A program made the position numbers and the translations under genes. From an uncultured Azospirillum sp. (GTDB lineage Bacteria; Pseudomonadota; Alphaproteobacteria; RF32; CAG-239): 29,273 bases of DNA. Positions 15,713-22,290 of the stretch are shown one piece after another. The first letter of the stretch is position 1. Every line of letters begins with the position of its first letter. The stretch lies in the NCBI GenBank assembly GCA_900538765.1, contig UQAB01000025.1, positions 1-29,273 of the forward strand, given 5' to 3'. The notes below the pieces were generated by a model. It ran no database searches. It had not been told where the DNA came from and saw only the letters and a program-made list of their open reading frames with translations.

Positions 15713-16322
15713 ACATTGGTCAAAGGTTGAATATCTGCATCAAAGCGTCAAAAATCCCAATATTATCGTCAAGGGAACAAAAAGCTATTACAGCAATGCT
15801 TATACGCCTGATTTTGAGGATTATGTCGTCCGTTATCTCTACGGAGATGAGTTCAGCGTCCGAAGTTGGCAGCCGCAATGGGAAATTGACAGGCTTTATA
15901 TCGGTAATTATGTTTGCATCGGCGCAGAAGCAGTTATCCTTATGGGCGGCAATAATACGCACCGAATGGACTGGTTCAGCTCTTATCCCTTTATGGAAAA
16001 AATTGTTGAGGCTTATCAGCCCAAAGGCGATACGGTTATCGGCGACGGCGTTTGGATTGGCATGCGTGCCATGATTATGCCTGGTGTAAAAATAGGGGAG
16101 GGAGCCGTAATCGCTGCTGGAGCTTTAGTGACGGAAGATGTAGATGCCTATGTCGTTGTCGCCGGCGTTCCAGCAAAGAAAATCAGAAAGCGTTTTGCGG
16201 ATGATGTCGTGGCTGAACTGCTGGCTCTGCGTCTTTATGACCGCAGTGAAGAAGAAATTGACCGCCTGCTTCCTTATTTGTGCAACAATGATTTGCCAGC
16301 TTTGAAAAAAGCCCTCCTTTAA
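15705..16322 (+). CDS. CatB-like hexapeptide-repeat (xenobiotic) acetyltransferase
   Basis: A 205-aa left-handed beta-helix acetyltransferase that would transfer acetyl from acetyl-CoA to a small-molecule hydroxyl. It resembles type B chloramphenicol acetyltransferases: VKNPNIIVKGTKSYYS at the N-terminus, the hexapeptide repeats IGNYVCIGAEAVILMGG, the segment NNTHRMDWFSSYPF with probable catalytic His86, then TVIGDGVWIGMRAMIMPGVKIG and VVAGVPAKKIRKRF. Compared with CatB and Vat there is a short insertion before the first repeats (FSVRSWQPQWEIDRLYIG). The start overlaps the upstream membrane-protein gene by 8 bases. Whether it confers chloramphenicol or streptogramin resistance cannot be told; many chromosomal homologues have unknown substrates. 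Confidence 0.88.
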   Translation: MNKHWSKVEYLHQSVKNPNIIVKGTKSYYSNAYTPDFEDYVVRYLYGDEFSVRSWQPQWEIDRLYIGNYVCIGAEAVILMGGNNTHRMDWFSSYPFMEKIVEAYQPKGDTVIGDGVWIGMRAMIMPGVKIGEGAVIAAGALVTEDVDAYVVVAGVPAKKIRKRFADDVVAELLALRLYDRSEEEIDRLLPYLCNNDLPALKKALL

Positions 16323-16381
16323 TGATTTTTAATAAAAAAGACATATACTATGTACAGTTATTTGAAATAAGGATAAGTCCC

Positions 16382-16774
16382 ATGCCGCAGTTTACAACGC
16401 AATTTGCCATTATCAACAAAATCAAGTCTATTGTCAAAAAGACCGGCGGTCTGTTTACGCCGAGCAATAACGGTATTACGACGGCGATTGCCCGCAAAAT
16501 TCAAAGAACCTCTTATGAAGTAACCAAACGGCAGGAAAAGGATTCGTTTACACCGCCGTATTTGTGGATTGCGGAAGAGCTTCAGTCCAATGATGCGCAG
16601 ATTTTTAAAGCCTCGGTTTTTTATCTGGCCAATATTGCAATCAACGAACCGCGTTATACCGATGCGATTCTTGATATTTTAGGCAAGAATATAGATTCGG
16701 TCAAAAACGATAAAGATAAAATTGATTATATAAAAGAAAAAATTGATTATATCGGTACCAATCGCCGCAAATAA
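16382..16774 (+). CDS. Hypothetical protein, 130 aa
   Basis: Unknown soluble protein. The start MPQFTTQF at 16382 is chosen because AAGGA lies 9 nt upstream; a longer frame from 16322 (overlapping the previous stop as TAATG) would add a poorly coding stretch of 20 residues. The protein is Lys-rich and mainly helical, with SNNGITTAIARKIQRTSYE and a central PPYLWIAEELQSND segment. No known motif was recognised. It follows the acetyltransferase on the same strand and may share its transcript. Confidence 0.75.
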   Translation: MPQFTTQFAIINKIKSIVKKTGGLFTPSNNGITTAIARKIQRTSYEVTKRQEKDSFTPPYLWIAEELQSNDAQIFKASVFYLANIAINEPRYTDAILDILGKNIDSVKNDKDKIDYIKEKIDYIGTNRRK

Positions 16775-16792
16775 ATTTCCTGATAAAAAATG

Positions 16793-16820
16793 TTGACTTA
16801 TAAAATACCTCTGTTATACA
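16793..16820 (+). promoter_or_regulatory. Promoter of the zinc-ribbon gene
   Basis: TTGACT (16793-16798), 16 nt, TATACA (16815-16820). The predicted start is near 16827, shortly before the ATG at 16843. Confidence 0.6.
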
Positions 16821-16842
16821 GAACGGCGTACTATGTATTTTT

Positions 16843-17061
16843 ATGTTTAATAATTTAATTTTTAAGAAAATGAAACAAGAAAAAGAAACGGTCAAAGATC
16901 TTCAACAACAGAAGTTTGAACAACATGTAGAAGCCGGAAAAAGATGCCCTGTTTGCGGATCGGAAGATTATGCCGGCGGTTCCTTGGGCGGAAGATGTAT
17001 GGAATGCGGTTATACGGTCGGTTTTCATGGTTCTTCTGATTTTAAAAATATTTCGGATTGA
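16843..17061 (+). CDS. Small zinc-ribbon protein
   Basis: A 72-aa protein with two Cys pairs, CPVCGSEDYAGG...CMECGYTVGF, forming a classic four-cysteine zinc ribbon in the second half, after a charged helical N-terminus. It probably binds one zinc ion and contacts nucleic acid or protein. No clear Shine-Dalgarno precedes 16843; an alternative ATG at 16870 (MKQEKETV) would give 63 aa. A promoter upstream and a terminator downstream make it a single-gene unit. Confidence 0.8.
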   Translation: MFNNLIFKKMKQEKETVKDLQQQKFEQHVEAGKRCPVCGSEDYAGGSLGGRCMECGYTVGFHGSSDFKNISD

Positions 17062-17099
17062 TAAAATCGTTTTAAATTAAAATCAAAGTTTCTAAATGC

Positions 17100-17147
17100 A
17101 AACATCCCCGAAGCTTTTATTAGAAAGCAGCTTCCGGGATGTTTTTT
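17100..17147 (+). terminator. Terminator of the zinc-ribbon gene
   Basis: A 16-bp stem with one mismatch (17100-17115 with 17129-17144), followed by a T run. Confidence 0.85.
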
Positions 17148-17151
17148 TATA

Positions 17152-17177
17152 TAAAAAATCCCCGTCATTTAACGGGG
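17152..17177 (-). terminator. Terminator of the small membrane-protein gene
   Basis: CCCCGT/ACGGGG hairpin (17072-type arms at 17060-17065 offset 100: 17160-17165 with 17172-17177), with a T run on the minus strand (17153-17159). Confidence 0.65.
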
Positions 17178-17191
17178 AGATTGGAGGAAGA

Positions 17192-17539
17192 TTATTTCAA
17201 ATCATCTTTGTCGTCTTCATCATCATCGTCATCATTGTCACAGTCGTCGCTTTTTGTGAAAAATATTTTAATCAGTCCTTTGCGGAACATCCATACGTTG
17301 ATAACCCCGAGCACCACGGACAACGAACCAAAAAGGTAAAGAAGATAATACCAGTTAAGCTGGTCGACGGAAATCATGACATCCTGACGATTGACGTGCA
17401 GAAAAGCAATCGCAATGGCCGTGACGATAAAAGAAACGATATATGCTGTTGTCCATACTTTCAGCTGAACGTTTTTTCTGACGAAAATAGCCATCAGGAT
17501 ATACATTAAAACCAATGCCGCAAATAAATATAATTCCAT
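17192..17539 (-). CDS. Small membrane protein with polyacidic C-terminal tail
   Basis: 115 aa. The start MELYLFAAL at 17539 is preferred because GAGGAG lies 7 nt upstream; the longer frame from 17554 lacks this. Three hydrophobic segments are visible: about residues 3-20 (LYLFAALVLMYILMAIF), 32-50 (WTTAYIVSFIVTAIAIAFL) and 66-86 (WYYLLYLFGSLSVVLGVINVW). The tail is SDDCDNDDDDDEDDKDDLK, an extreme aspartate cluster that could bind cations. No family recognised. It has its own terminator and faces the zinc-ribbon gene. Bases 17555-17768, upstream, are AT-rich and featureless apart from its likely promoter region. Confidence 0.8.
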   Translation of the reverse strand: MELYLFAALVLMYILMAIFVRKNVQLKVWTTAYIVSFIVTAIAIAFLHVNRQDVMISVDQLNWYYLLYLFGSLSVVLGVINVWMFRKGLIKIFFTKSDDCDNDDDDDEDDKDDLK

Positions 17540-17768
17540 ATTAAAACTCCTCAAGTTGCATATTAGTTATAATATATATAGTAAAGGCAGGGTTTTCAAC
17601 GGCAGAAGTGATTTGTTCGGGATAAAAAACAAAAACTTTTTATGGGCTGTATCTTGGAAAACGGAGTTGTTGGTGACAAAAATAGGAGTTTTGTAGTTGA
17701 TAAGATAAAGTTAGATTATTGAAAGAACATAATTTTATAAAAAAAATAATTTTTTTTGCTTTTTTTAC

Positions 17769-17797
17769 TTGACCTGATAAAAAAATGCCTGTATACA
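17769..17797 (+). promoter_or_regulatory. Promoter of tRNA-Glu
   Basis: TTGACC (17769-17774), 17 nt, TATACA (17792-17797), about 20 nt upstream of the tRNA. Confidence 0.75.
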
Positions 17798-17816
17798 TTC
17801 ACTCAGTTCTGACTGT

Positions 17817-17891
17817 GGTCCCATCGTCTAATGGTTAGGACACCACCCTTTCACGGTGGGAATATGGGTTCGAATCCCGTTGGGATCACCA
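17817..17891 (+). tRNA. tRNA-Glu (TTC), attachment site of an integrated element
   Basis: A 75-nt cloverleaf with encoded CCA. The acceptor GGTCCCA pairs with TGGGATC. The anticodon arm ACCACC-CTTTCAC-GGTGG gives TTC. The T arm is ATGGGTTCGAATCCCGT. Its last 19 bases are repeated at 19537-19555. A terminator follows directly. Confidence 0.97.
17873..17891 (+). repeat. Left attachment repeat (attL-like), 3' end of tRNA-Glu
   Basis: AATCCCGTTGGGATCACCA, identical to 19537-19555 in direct orientation, 1664 bp apart. It marks an element inserted in the tRNA 3' end that left the tRNA intact. Confidence 0.8.
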
Positions 17892-17896
17892 ATTGC

Positions 17897-17927
17897 AATA
17901 CCCTCAGTTTTTGAGGGTATTTTTTTG
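17897..17927 (+). terminator. Terminator of tRNA-Glu
   Basis: AATACCCTCA pairs with TGAGGGTATT, with a following run of T. Confidence 0.85.
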
Positions 17928-18205
17928 TTTAAAGACCTGATGTAATCGTAAGGTTTTCTAAGGGTATAAGAGATTTTGCGGTCTTGCAATTTCAAGTTCG
18001 AAAGTAAGATGTGTAAAATCTCTCTTTTTGTTTCTACTTTCGAACTCTGGAAGATTTGGTACGCATTATTACCCAAGGAAAGTATGGTGGCGACTGCGAT
18101 TGAAAACTTTTCATCAGCTTCGGTCAGCAGTTCCGACTTTCCCTCGAGTTCGTATTGTTCTTTTTTGAGGTCTTCATTCATATCACGGTATTCTTCGGGT
18201 GTATA

Positions 18206-18606
18206 CTATCAGCACCGGAGCCGCCATATCCCGTTAGCGGCTAGGCTACCTCTACCTCGTATCTGTCTGCTTGGATGCTACCTCCTGTAGCTAGGTTAAA
18301 AGATATTACTCCTAAAACAAATGTGTCAAATTTCGAACAAGCCTTTAACGTGTAATGCTTGAAAATGTCTTTGCTTATTCCAATAGAAAAATATTGTAAC
18401 CTTTAACTAGCTGATGTCATAGGTCTAATTTTCTTTTTTTATTTTCGGTTTTACTTTTTCTTAAATCTCGATAATATAGGATAAATTAAGGAGCGTTGCT
18501 TTTTAGATAATTTAAGAGAAGATTTTAAAAATTGGCTATCTTATTACGATTATCCCCCAATATAACAATGACATCCGAACAATACAAATCTGAACCAAGG
18601 TAAAGA
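18206..18606. other. Gap inside the element remnant
   Basis: Bases 18206-18300 are GC-richer than their surroundings and contain inverted repeats AGCCGC/GCGGCT (18219-18242) and GCTAC/GTAGC (18245-18291), but no convincing ORF. They may be a scar of the deletion that removed the recombinase N-terminus. Bases 18300-18606 are AT-rich and hold only the presumed promoter region of the Nudix gene. Confidence 0.4.
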
Positions 18607-19230
18607 ATGTTGAAATCTTCCGACAAATGGCTGGATTGGGCTAAAGAAATTCAATCAATTGCTCAAAACGGGTTGACATATACCAAAGATATTTTTGATA
18701 AAGAACGTTTTGAAAGATTAAGAAAAATTTCCGCAGAAATTATAAGTTGCTATAGTAAACTTCCCATCAAAACTGTGCAAAAACTTTTTTGCAATGAAGA
18801 AGGTTTTCAAACTCCCAAACTTGATACTCGGGCTGTTATTTTGAAAGATGATAAAATTCTGCTCGTAAAGGAAAAGAACGGAAGATGGGCTTTGCCCGGT
18901 GGTTGGGTGGATTTTGACCAGACAATCAAAACCAATACGGAAAAAGAAGTCAAAGAAGAAGCCGGTCTGGATGTTAAAGCAATCAAAATCTTGGCCGTTC
19001 AAGATCGTAATAAACACAACAAACCAGTTTATGCCTATAATGTTTGTAAATTTTTTGTGTTATGTGAGATTATCGGCGGCAGTTTCCAAAAAAATTTGGA
19101 AACCGTAGAAAGCGATTTTTTTTCACTTGAAGAACTGCCGGAACTCGCAGAAGAAAAAAATACAAAAAAACAAATTGAAATGTGTTTTAAAGCTTGTAAT
19201 AATCCTCTTTGGGTTCCTGAATTTGATTAA
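18607..19230 (+). CDS. Nudix hydrolase with N-terminal helical domain
   Basis: A 207-aa pyrophosphohydrolase of nucleoside-diphosphate-linked compounds, metal dependent. Residues 1-65 form the helical N-terminal domain found in ADP-ribose/X-linked nucleoside diphosphate hydrolases (WLDWAKEIQSIAQNGLTYTKD, then FERLRKISAEII). The Nudix fold covers about 72-200. The Nudix box spans 99-121. The first conserved Glu is Gln105 and the Arg is Lys113, while the metal-binding E114-x2-E117-E118 is kept. The same substitutions may be tolerated, but activity should not be assumed. It lies within the element remnant and has a weak ribosome binding site (AAGGTAAAGA). It is probably cargo or a captured gene. 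Confidence 0.9.
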   Translation: MLKSSDKWLDWAKEIQSIAQNGLTYTKDIFDKERFERLRKISAEIISCYSKLPIKTVQKLFCNEEGFQTPKLDTRAVILKDDKILLVKEKNGRWALPGGWVDFDQTIKTNTEKEVKEEAGLDVKAIKILAVQDRNKHNKPVYAYNVCKFFVLCEIIGGSFQKNLETVESDFFSLEELPELAEEKNTKKQIEMCFKACNNPLWVPEFD

Positions 19231-19300
19231 TTTCGCTTTATAGAATTGTGCCGATTTCGTTTTTGGATGTAGTTTTATTAACCTTATCCTTATTGGTACG

Positions 19301-19327
19301 ATGAGGTTAAAATACCTCATTAATTTT
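19301..19327 (+). terminator. Probable terminator of the Nudix gene
   Basis: ATGAGGT (19301-19307) pairs with ACCTCAT (19314-19320), followed by TAATTTT. Confidence 0.5.
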
Positions 19328-19336
19328 AAGTAAAAT

Positions 19337-19413
19337 CAGTTCGTGAACTGTGAGGTAAGCCTCACCAATAAGCAATAATGCCCTCCAAAATGGAGGGCAT
19401 TATTGCTTATTGG
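19337..19413. repeat. Three head-to-tail palindromes including a perfect 23-bp hairpin
   Basis: CAGTTCGTGAACTG (19337-19350), TGAGGTAAGCCTCA (19351-19364), and a perfect 23-bp inverted repeat with loop AAA (19365-19387 with 19391-19413) follow each other with no bases between. A fourth palindrome CAAACCCAT/ATGGGTTTG lies at 19430-19451. No gene is encoded in 19231-19614. Confidence 0.8.
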
Positions 19414-19536
19414 AAATTTTAATTTGATTCAAACCCATAAAAATGGGTTTGACAAGGACGAGCGGCAGACGGAAGTATGCCGGTGAGGCATTGCCGAGCG
19501 AGGACACTGCGGCGCGGAGAGCAGAGCGAACAAGCC

Positions 19537-19555
19537 AATCCCGTTGGGATCACCA
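19537..19555 (+). repeat. Right attachment repeat (attR-like)
   Basis: AATCCCGTTGGGATCACCA, a second copy of the tRNA-Glu 3' end without the rest of the tRNA. It is preceded by a GC-rich stretch (19451-19536) with nested inverted repeats (CGGCA/TGCCG), possibly recombinase binding sequence. Confidence 0.8.
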
Positions 19556-19614
19556 TTTCAAATGGCAGGTATAAAAACTGCCATGCTGCTTATGTTTCAT
19601 TGTTTTATAATATA

Positions 19615-20514
19615 TTATAATCCGATTGCCAGATTAACGCCTGTGCCGATAAATATAAAGCAAATTAATTTTTTGATAATTTCTTTGTATGTCAGATTTT
19701 CATTGAAATGATTGCCCAATAGTTTTGTCAGGATATATCCGTAGATAATAACAAAAATTGGCTGGGTTGATGAAATTGATGTTTCAACCAAGACCGGAAT
19801 GGCAGAAAGGGCAAATACTGGTGCAAGATTACCAGATTGATCAAAAATTTCTATAAAGCAAAATTTAGAGAAATTAGTTTTATATTTCTGAAAATTTTTG
19901 ATTATGTCTCGCCGCATAGATTGTCGGAATAAAATTGCCCATCTGAGAAGATAAGTAAGCAAGGCACACCAAAAAGCAGCAGAAACCCAATCTGTTTGTT
20001 TAAGTATTTTTTTATAGAAAACATTTTCAAAGGACAACATAACGGCTGTCAGAAGCATTAGCCAAAAACCTTTGTTTATTTTTATATGGTTGGTGTTTTC
20101 AAGGTTAAGAATCAATGATGCTATGATAATTATTCCTAAACCAACATATTGAACCGGCTGCAGTATTTCGTTGACGATCATATATGCCCAAAACGGAATA
20201 AATATTTTTTCAAGGGAAAACAAAGCGGCAACAATAGAGGTATCAGTTGTTTTTAAGGCTGTATAATAAGGAAAAAGATAACCAACATTTATCAAGCCGA
20301 TCAATACGACATATGGTACAACATCTATCGGGATAAACTGAATCGGACTAATAAGAAGTAATGTTAGTGGACCAAAAATATTAGTTATATTGGTATAAAA
20401 AATAGTTGTTGATGTTTTTTTGAACAAATTTCCGGTTATGTAGGCATCAAAAATGTTTGATAAAGAATGTGCTGCCGGACTGATAAAAGCGGCCAATACT
20501 CCAATAAGATACAT
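19615..20514 (-). CDS. EamA/DMT-family transporter
   Basis: A 299-aa inner-membrane protein with about ten hydrophobic segments arranged as two EamA halves (about 1-135 and 145-299). It begins MYLIGVLAAFISPAAHSLSNIFDAY, and the first half ends VQYVGLGIIIIASLILNLENTN. Typical DMT motifs are visible: VAALFSLEKIFIPFWAY with a conserved mid-membrane Glu, and the second-half counterpart VETSISSTQPIFVIIYGYIL. Such carriers usually export amino acids or other metabolites; the substrate is unknown. GAGGA precedes the ATG. It lies just outside the right repeat of the element. Confidence 0.9.
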   Translation of the reverse strand: MYLIGVLAAFISPAAHSLSNIFDAYITGNLFKKTSTTIFYTNITNIFGPLTLLLISPIQFIPIDVVPYVVLIGLINVGYLFPYYTALKTTDTSIVAALFSLEKIFIPFWAYMIVNEILQPVQYVGLGIIIIASLILNLENTNHIKINKGFWLMLLTAVMLSFENVFYKKILKQTDWVSAAFWCALLTYLLRWAILFRQSMRRDIIKNFQKYKTNFSKFCFIEIFDQSGNLAPVFALSAIPVLVETSISSTQPIFVIIYGYILTKLLGNHFNENLTYKEIIKKLICFIFIGTGVNLAIGL

Positions 20515-20535
20515 ATCTTCCTCATAAAATAATTA

Positions 20536-20583
20536 AATAAAAAAAATCCGCCGGGCTTATGGGTGAGAGTAGGGCGGATTTTT
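20536..20583 (-). terminator. Terminator after the 260-aa gene
   Basis: AAAAATCCGCC (20542-20552) pairs with GGCGGATTTTT (20573-20583). On the minus strand a T run follows. The hairpin loop is long (20 nt). Confidence 0.7.
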
Positions 20584-20587
20584 GGAA

Positions 20588-21370
20588 TTACAAAAGGCTG
20601 TCAATTTTTTTCAACCGGGATAAAGCCGTCAGTTTCTGAATGATTTTTTGCTGTTCTTCTGCGGTCTTGTAAGAACCTTCGCTATAGCAAAAATGACAGG
20701 TCTGCACATAACCCTCCCGCATCAAATGGAAACATATATCGGCAAATCCTGCATACAAAAAAGTTTTTTCCTGCGTAAATATGACGATATTCTGCAACGG
20801 CTGCAGCCAGAAAGCGCGATCTAAAACCGCTCTGTATTTCTTGTGCGGCAGGTTGGTGACAATCAAAAGACCCCGCTGCTTTGAGCAATACGTGTCCAAA
20901 CAATGTTCTGCAGCAAGTTCTTCCTCTTCGCTGATGCCTTTTTCTCTGCGGTCATAAGCGCGGACTTTGTCAATCTCTCCGCGGCTGAATGAACCGTACC
21001 GGCATAAATCGGCCATAATCTGCGTTGAATAAGGATATTCTTTGTAACGGTCTTCATCGTTAAAAAGAACCAAATTTTGCCAATCGCTTAATTCAATTTG
21101 CTCTCTTGCTGCCAACCGTTCAAGCGGTGAAGCATTGTGTTTGTAGCAGTAGCTATTCCAACATTCTGCCGTAGAGGACGAACAGGAACACAAAATGGCA
21201 ATCGGGAAGTAACCTTGTTGCTTGACTTGCTCTGTGTCTTTTTCTTCAAGCGGATAAAAGGAAAACTCTCCGGCTTCTACTCTTTTGTAAGGAAGGTTGT
21301 TCTCCTGCAAAATTTTTAAAATTTCAGCAGAAACGGCACCTTTGCCGCCGACAAAATAATAATTTTTCAT
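20588..21370 (-). CDS. Hypothetical protein, 260 aa
   Basis: Not recognised. It starts MKNYYFVGGKGAVSAEILKI, a beta-strand then glycine turn and helix that looks like a Rossmann-type opening. Cys clusters appear at about 61-75 (CSCSSSTAECWNSYCYKH) and near the end (CHFCYSEG), suggesting disulfides or metal binding. There is no signal peptide and no membrane segment. It ends in a Lys/Leu-rich helix. The gene is transcribed alone, with a hairpin terminator 5 nt after its stop. Confidence 0.8.
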   Translation of the reverse strand: MKNYYFVGGKGAVSAEILKILQENNLPYKRVEAGEFSFYPLEEKDTEQVKQQGYFPIAILCSCSSSTAECWNSYCYKHNASPLERLAAREQIELSDWQNLVLFNDEDRYKEYPYSTQIMADLCRYGSFSRGEIDKVRAYDRREKGISEEEELAAEHCLDTYCSKQRGLLIVTNLPHKKYRAVLDRAFWLQPLQNIVIFTQEKTFLYAGFADICFHLMREGYVQTCHFCYSEGSYKTAEEQQKIIQKLTALSRLKKIDSLL

Positions 21371-21446
21371 AACTGTATATATTAATAATTTGTTTATACG
21401 CTTTTTTTATCACAATCTGCTTTGTCAGGCAAGAAAAATTTGCTAA

Positions 21447-21480
21447 TGAAAAATACCTCATACTGGAGTATGAGGTATTT
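21447..21480 (-). terminator. Terminator of the lipoprotein gene
   Basis: A perfect 14-bp stem with a 2-nt spacer (21451-21464 and 21467-21480), with T run on the minus strand. Confidence 0.85.
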
Positions 21481-21501
21481 GATCAAAAAGCTTTCAAGTG
21501 T

Positions 21502-22170
21502 TTATTTCTTTTCAAACACTTTCTTAGCCTGTGCGGCAGTCAGTTTTTTTACGGCTTTTCCATTCTTGTCAAAAACCTGTGCATCAGCCAAAGACCAATT
21601 TGCTTTGCCGTTTTTGCCGACAATTGGGCGCTTGTCATTTTTGTTCTTGGCGGCATTATAATTTTCCCCGTCAAAAACAAGATAGGAATATTCTCCCGGA
21701 ATGATAACAGTGCCTTTTGTATTCATGATACCGGCCAGACCATTCTTCAAAAAGAGGACATTCCCGGCTTTGTCAACTTCCAGAGTATCATAATCTCCGG
21801 AAACGGCCGTTTGCGTTTTGATAAAGTAAAACCCCGTGTTTTTTCCTTTGGAAAATTCAAAATAATTTTCCTTCGCGGCGATTTTATCCTGCGGCGGAAT
21901 CACTTCTTTGCCGGTAGTGTCAATCAGACTAACGCCGGAAGCGTCCTGCGCGAGAAAATAGCCGGAGTAATAATAACCGATACTGCTGTAAACCTGAGGA
22001 ATAATTTCCTGATTGGAAACAACATCTTTAACGCCATACTTGCCGGAGCCTTCAAGAGTTACCGTTGCATAATTTGTTTTGGCAAACTGACTTGTAATTT
22101 CTTTCGGGCCGCAAGAACATAAACACATAACCATAGCTGTCAAAACAGCAAAAAAACTAAACTTTTTCAT
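21502..22170 (-). CDS. WG-repeat-like lipoprotein
   Basis: A 222-aa exported lipoprotein. The start at 22170 (MKKFSFFAVLTAMVMCLCSCG) gives a proper signal peptide ending in a lipobox LCSC, with the lipidated Cys near position 20; the longer frame adds 36 residues of non-coding-looking sequence. The rest shows repeats G-x-YGVKD...EIIPQVYSSIGYYY, GVSLIDTTGKEVIPPQD and GLAGIMNTKGTVIIPGEYSYL, matching WG/KWG-type beta-propeller repeats without the full consensus Trp. No clear Shine-Dalgarno. It is 120 nt downstream of the NosR-like gene on the same strand and may be co-transcribed with it. Confidence 0.85.
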   Translation of the reverse strand: MKKFSFFAVLTAMVMCLCSCGPKEITSQFAKTNYATVTLEGSGKYGVKDVVSNQEIIPQVYSSIGYYYSGYFLAQDASGVSLIDTTGKEVIPPQDKIAAKENYFEFSKGKNTGFYFIKTQTAVSGDYDTLEVDKAGNVLFLKNGLAGIMNTKGTVIIPGEYSYLVFDGENYNAAKNKNDKRPIVGKNGKANWSLADAQVFDKNGKAVKKLTAAQAKKVFEKK

Positions 22171-22290
22171 AATGATAAAATTTAAAATTAAACAAAAAAA
22201 TAACTTATCACCACTATTTTTATCACAAAAGGTTAAAAAGTCAATAGACGGAATATTGACGATAAAAAATAAAAGCAATTTGTGTTATAA

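Larger units (their letters stand above)
17828..18205 (-). pseudogene. Serine recombinase (integrase) remnant, C-terminal part only
   Basis: The minus frame is open from 18205 (just after an in-frame TAG) to a stop inside tRNA-Glu. The sequence YTPEEYRDMNEDLKKEQYEL is followed by SSKVETKREILHILLSNLKL and ISYTLRKPYDYI. This matches the end of large serine recombinases, where a coiled helix precedes an ILxxLFSNLxL...FxLRxPFD motif. The catalytic N-terminal domain (with YxRxS), the recombinase domain and the zinc ribbon are all missing, so it cannot be active. The last 20 or so residues (GDPNGIRTHIP) merely read the tRNA backwards. Its position next to the tRNA and between direct repeats fits the integrase of a decayed element. 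Confidence 0.75.
17892..19555. mobile_element. Remnant of an element integrated at tRNA-Glu
   Basis: Bounded by 19-bp direct repeats of the tRNA 3' end (17873-17891 and 19537-19555). Contents: tRNA terminator, truncated serine recombinase, a GC-richer 100-bp patch with hairpins (18210-18291), a Nudix gene, four palindromes, and a GC-rich patch just inside the right repeat. No transfer, replication or phage structural gene remains. Confidence 0.65.

Noticed and set aside
17096..17509. 137-codon plus-strand frame opposite the small membrane protein
   Set aside because: It runs through two terminator hairpins and reads the acidic tail backwards. The minus strand has a good ribosome binding site and hydrophobic topology.
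17828..17890. C-terminal GDPNGIRTHIP residues as part of a protein domain
   Set aside because: These codons are the tRNA-Glu gene read in reverse, a common artefact of frames running into a tRNA.
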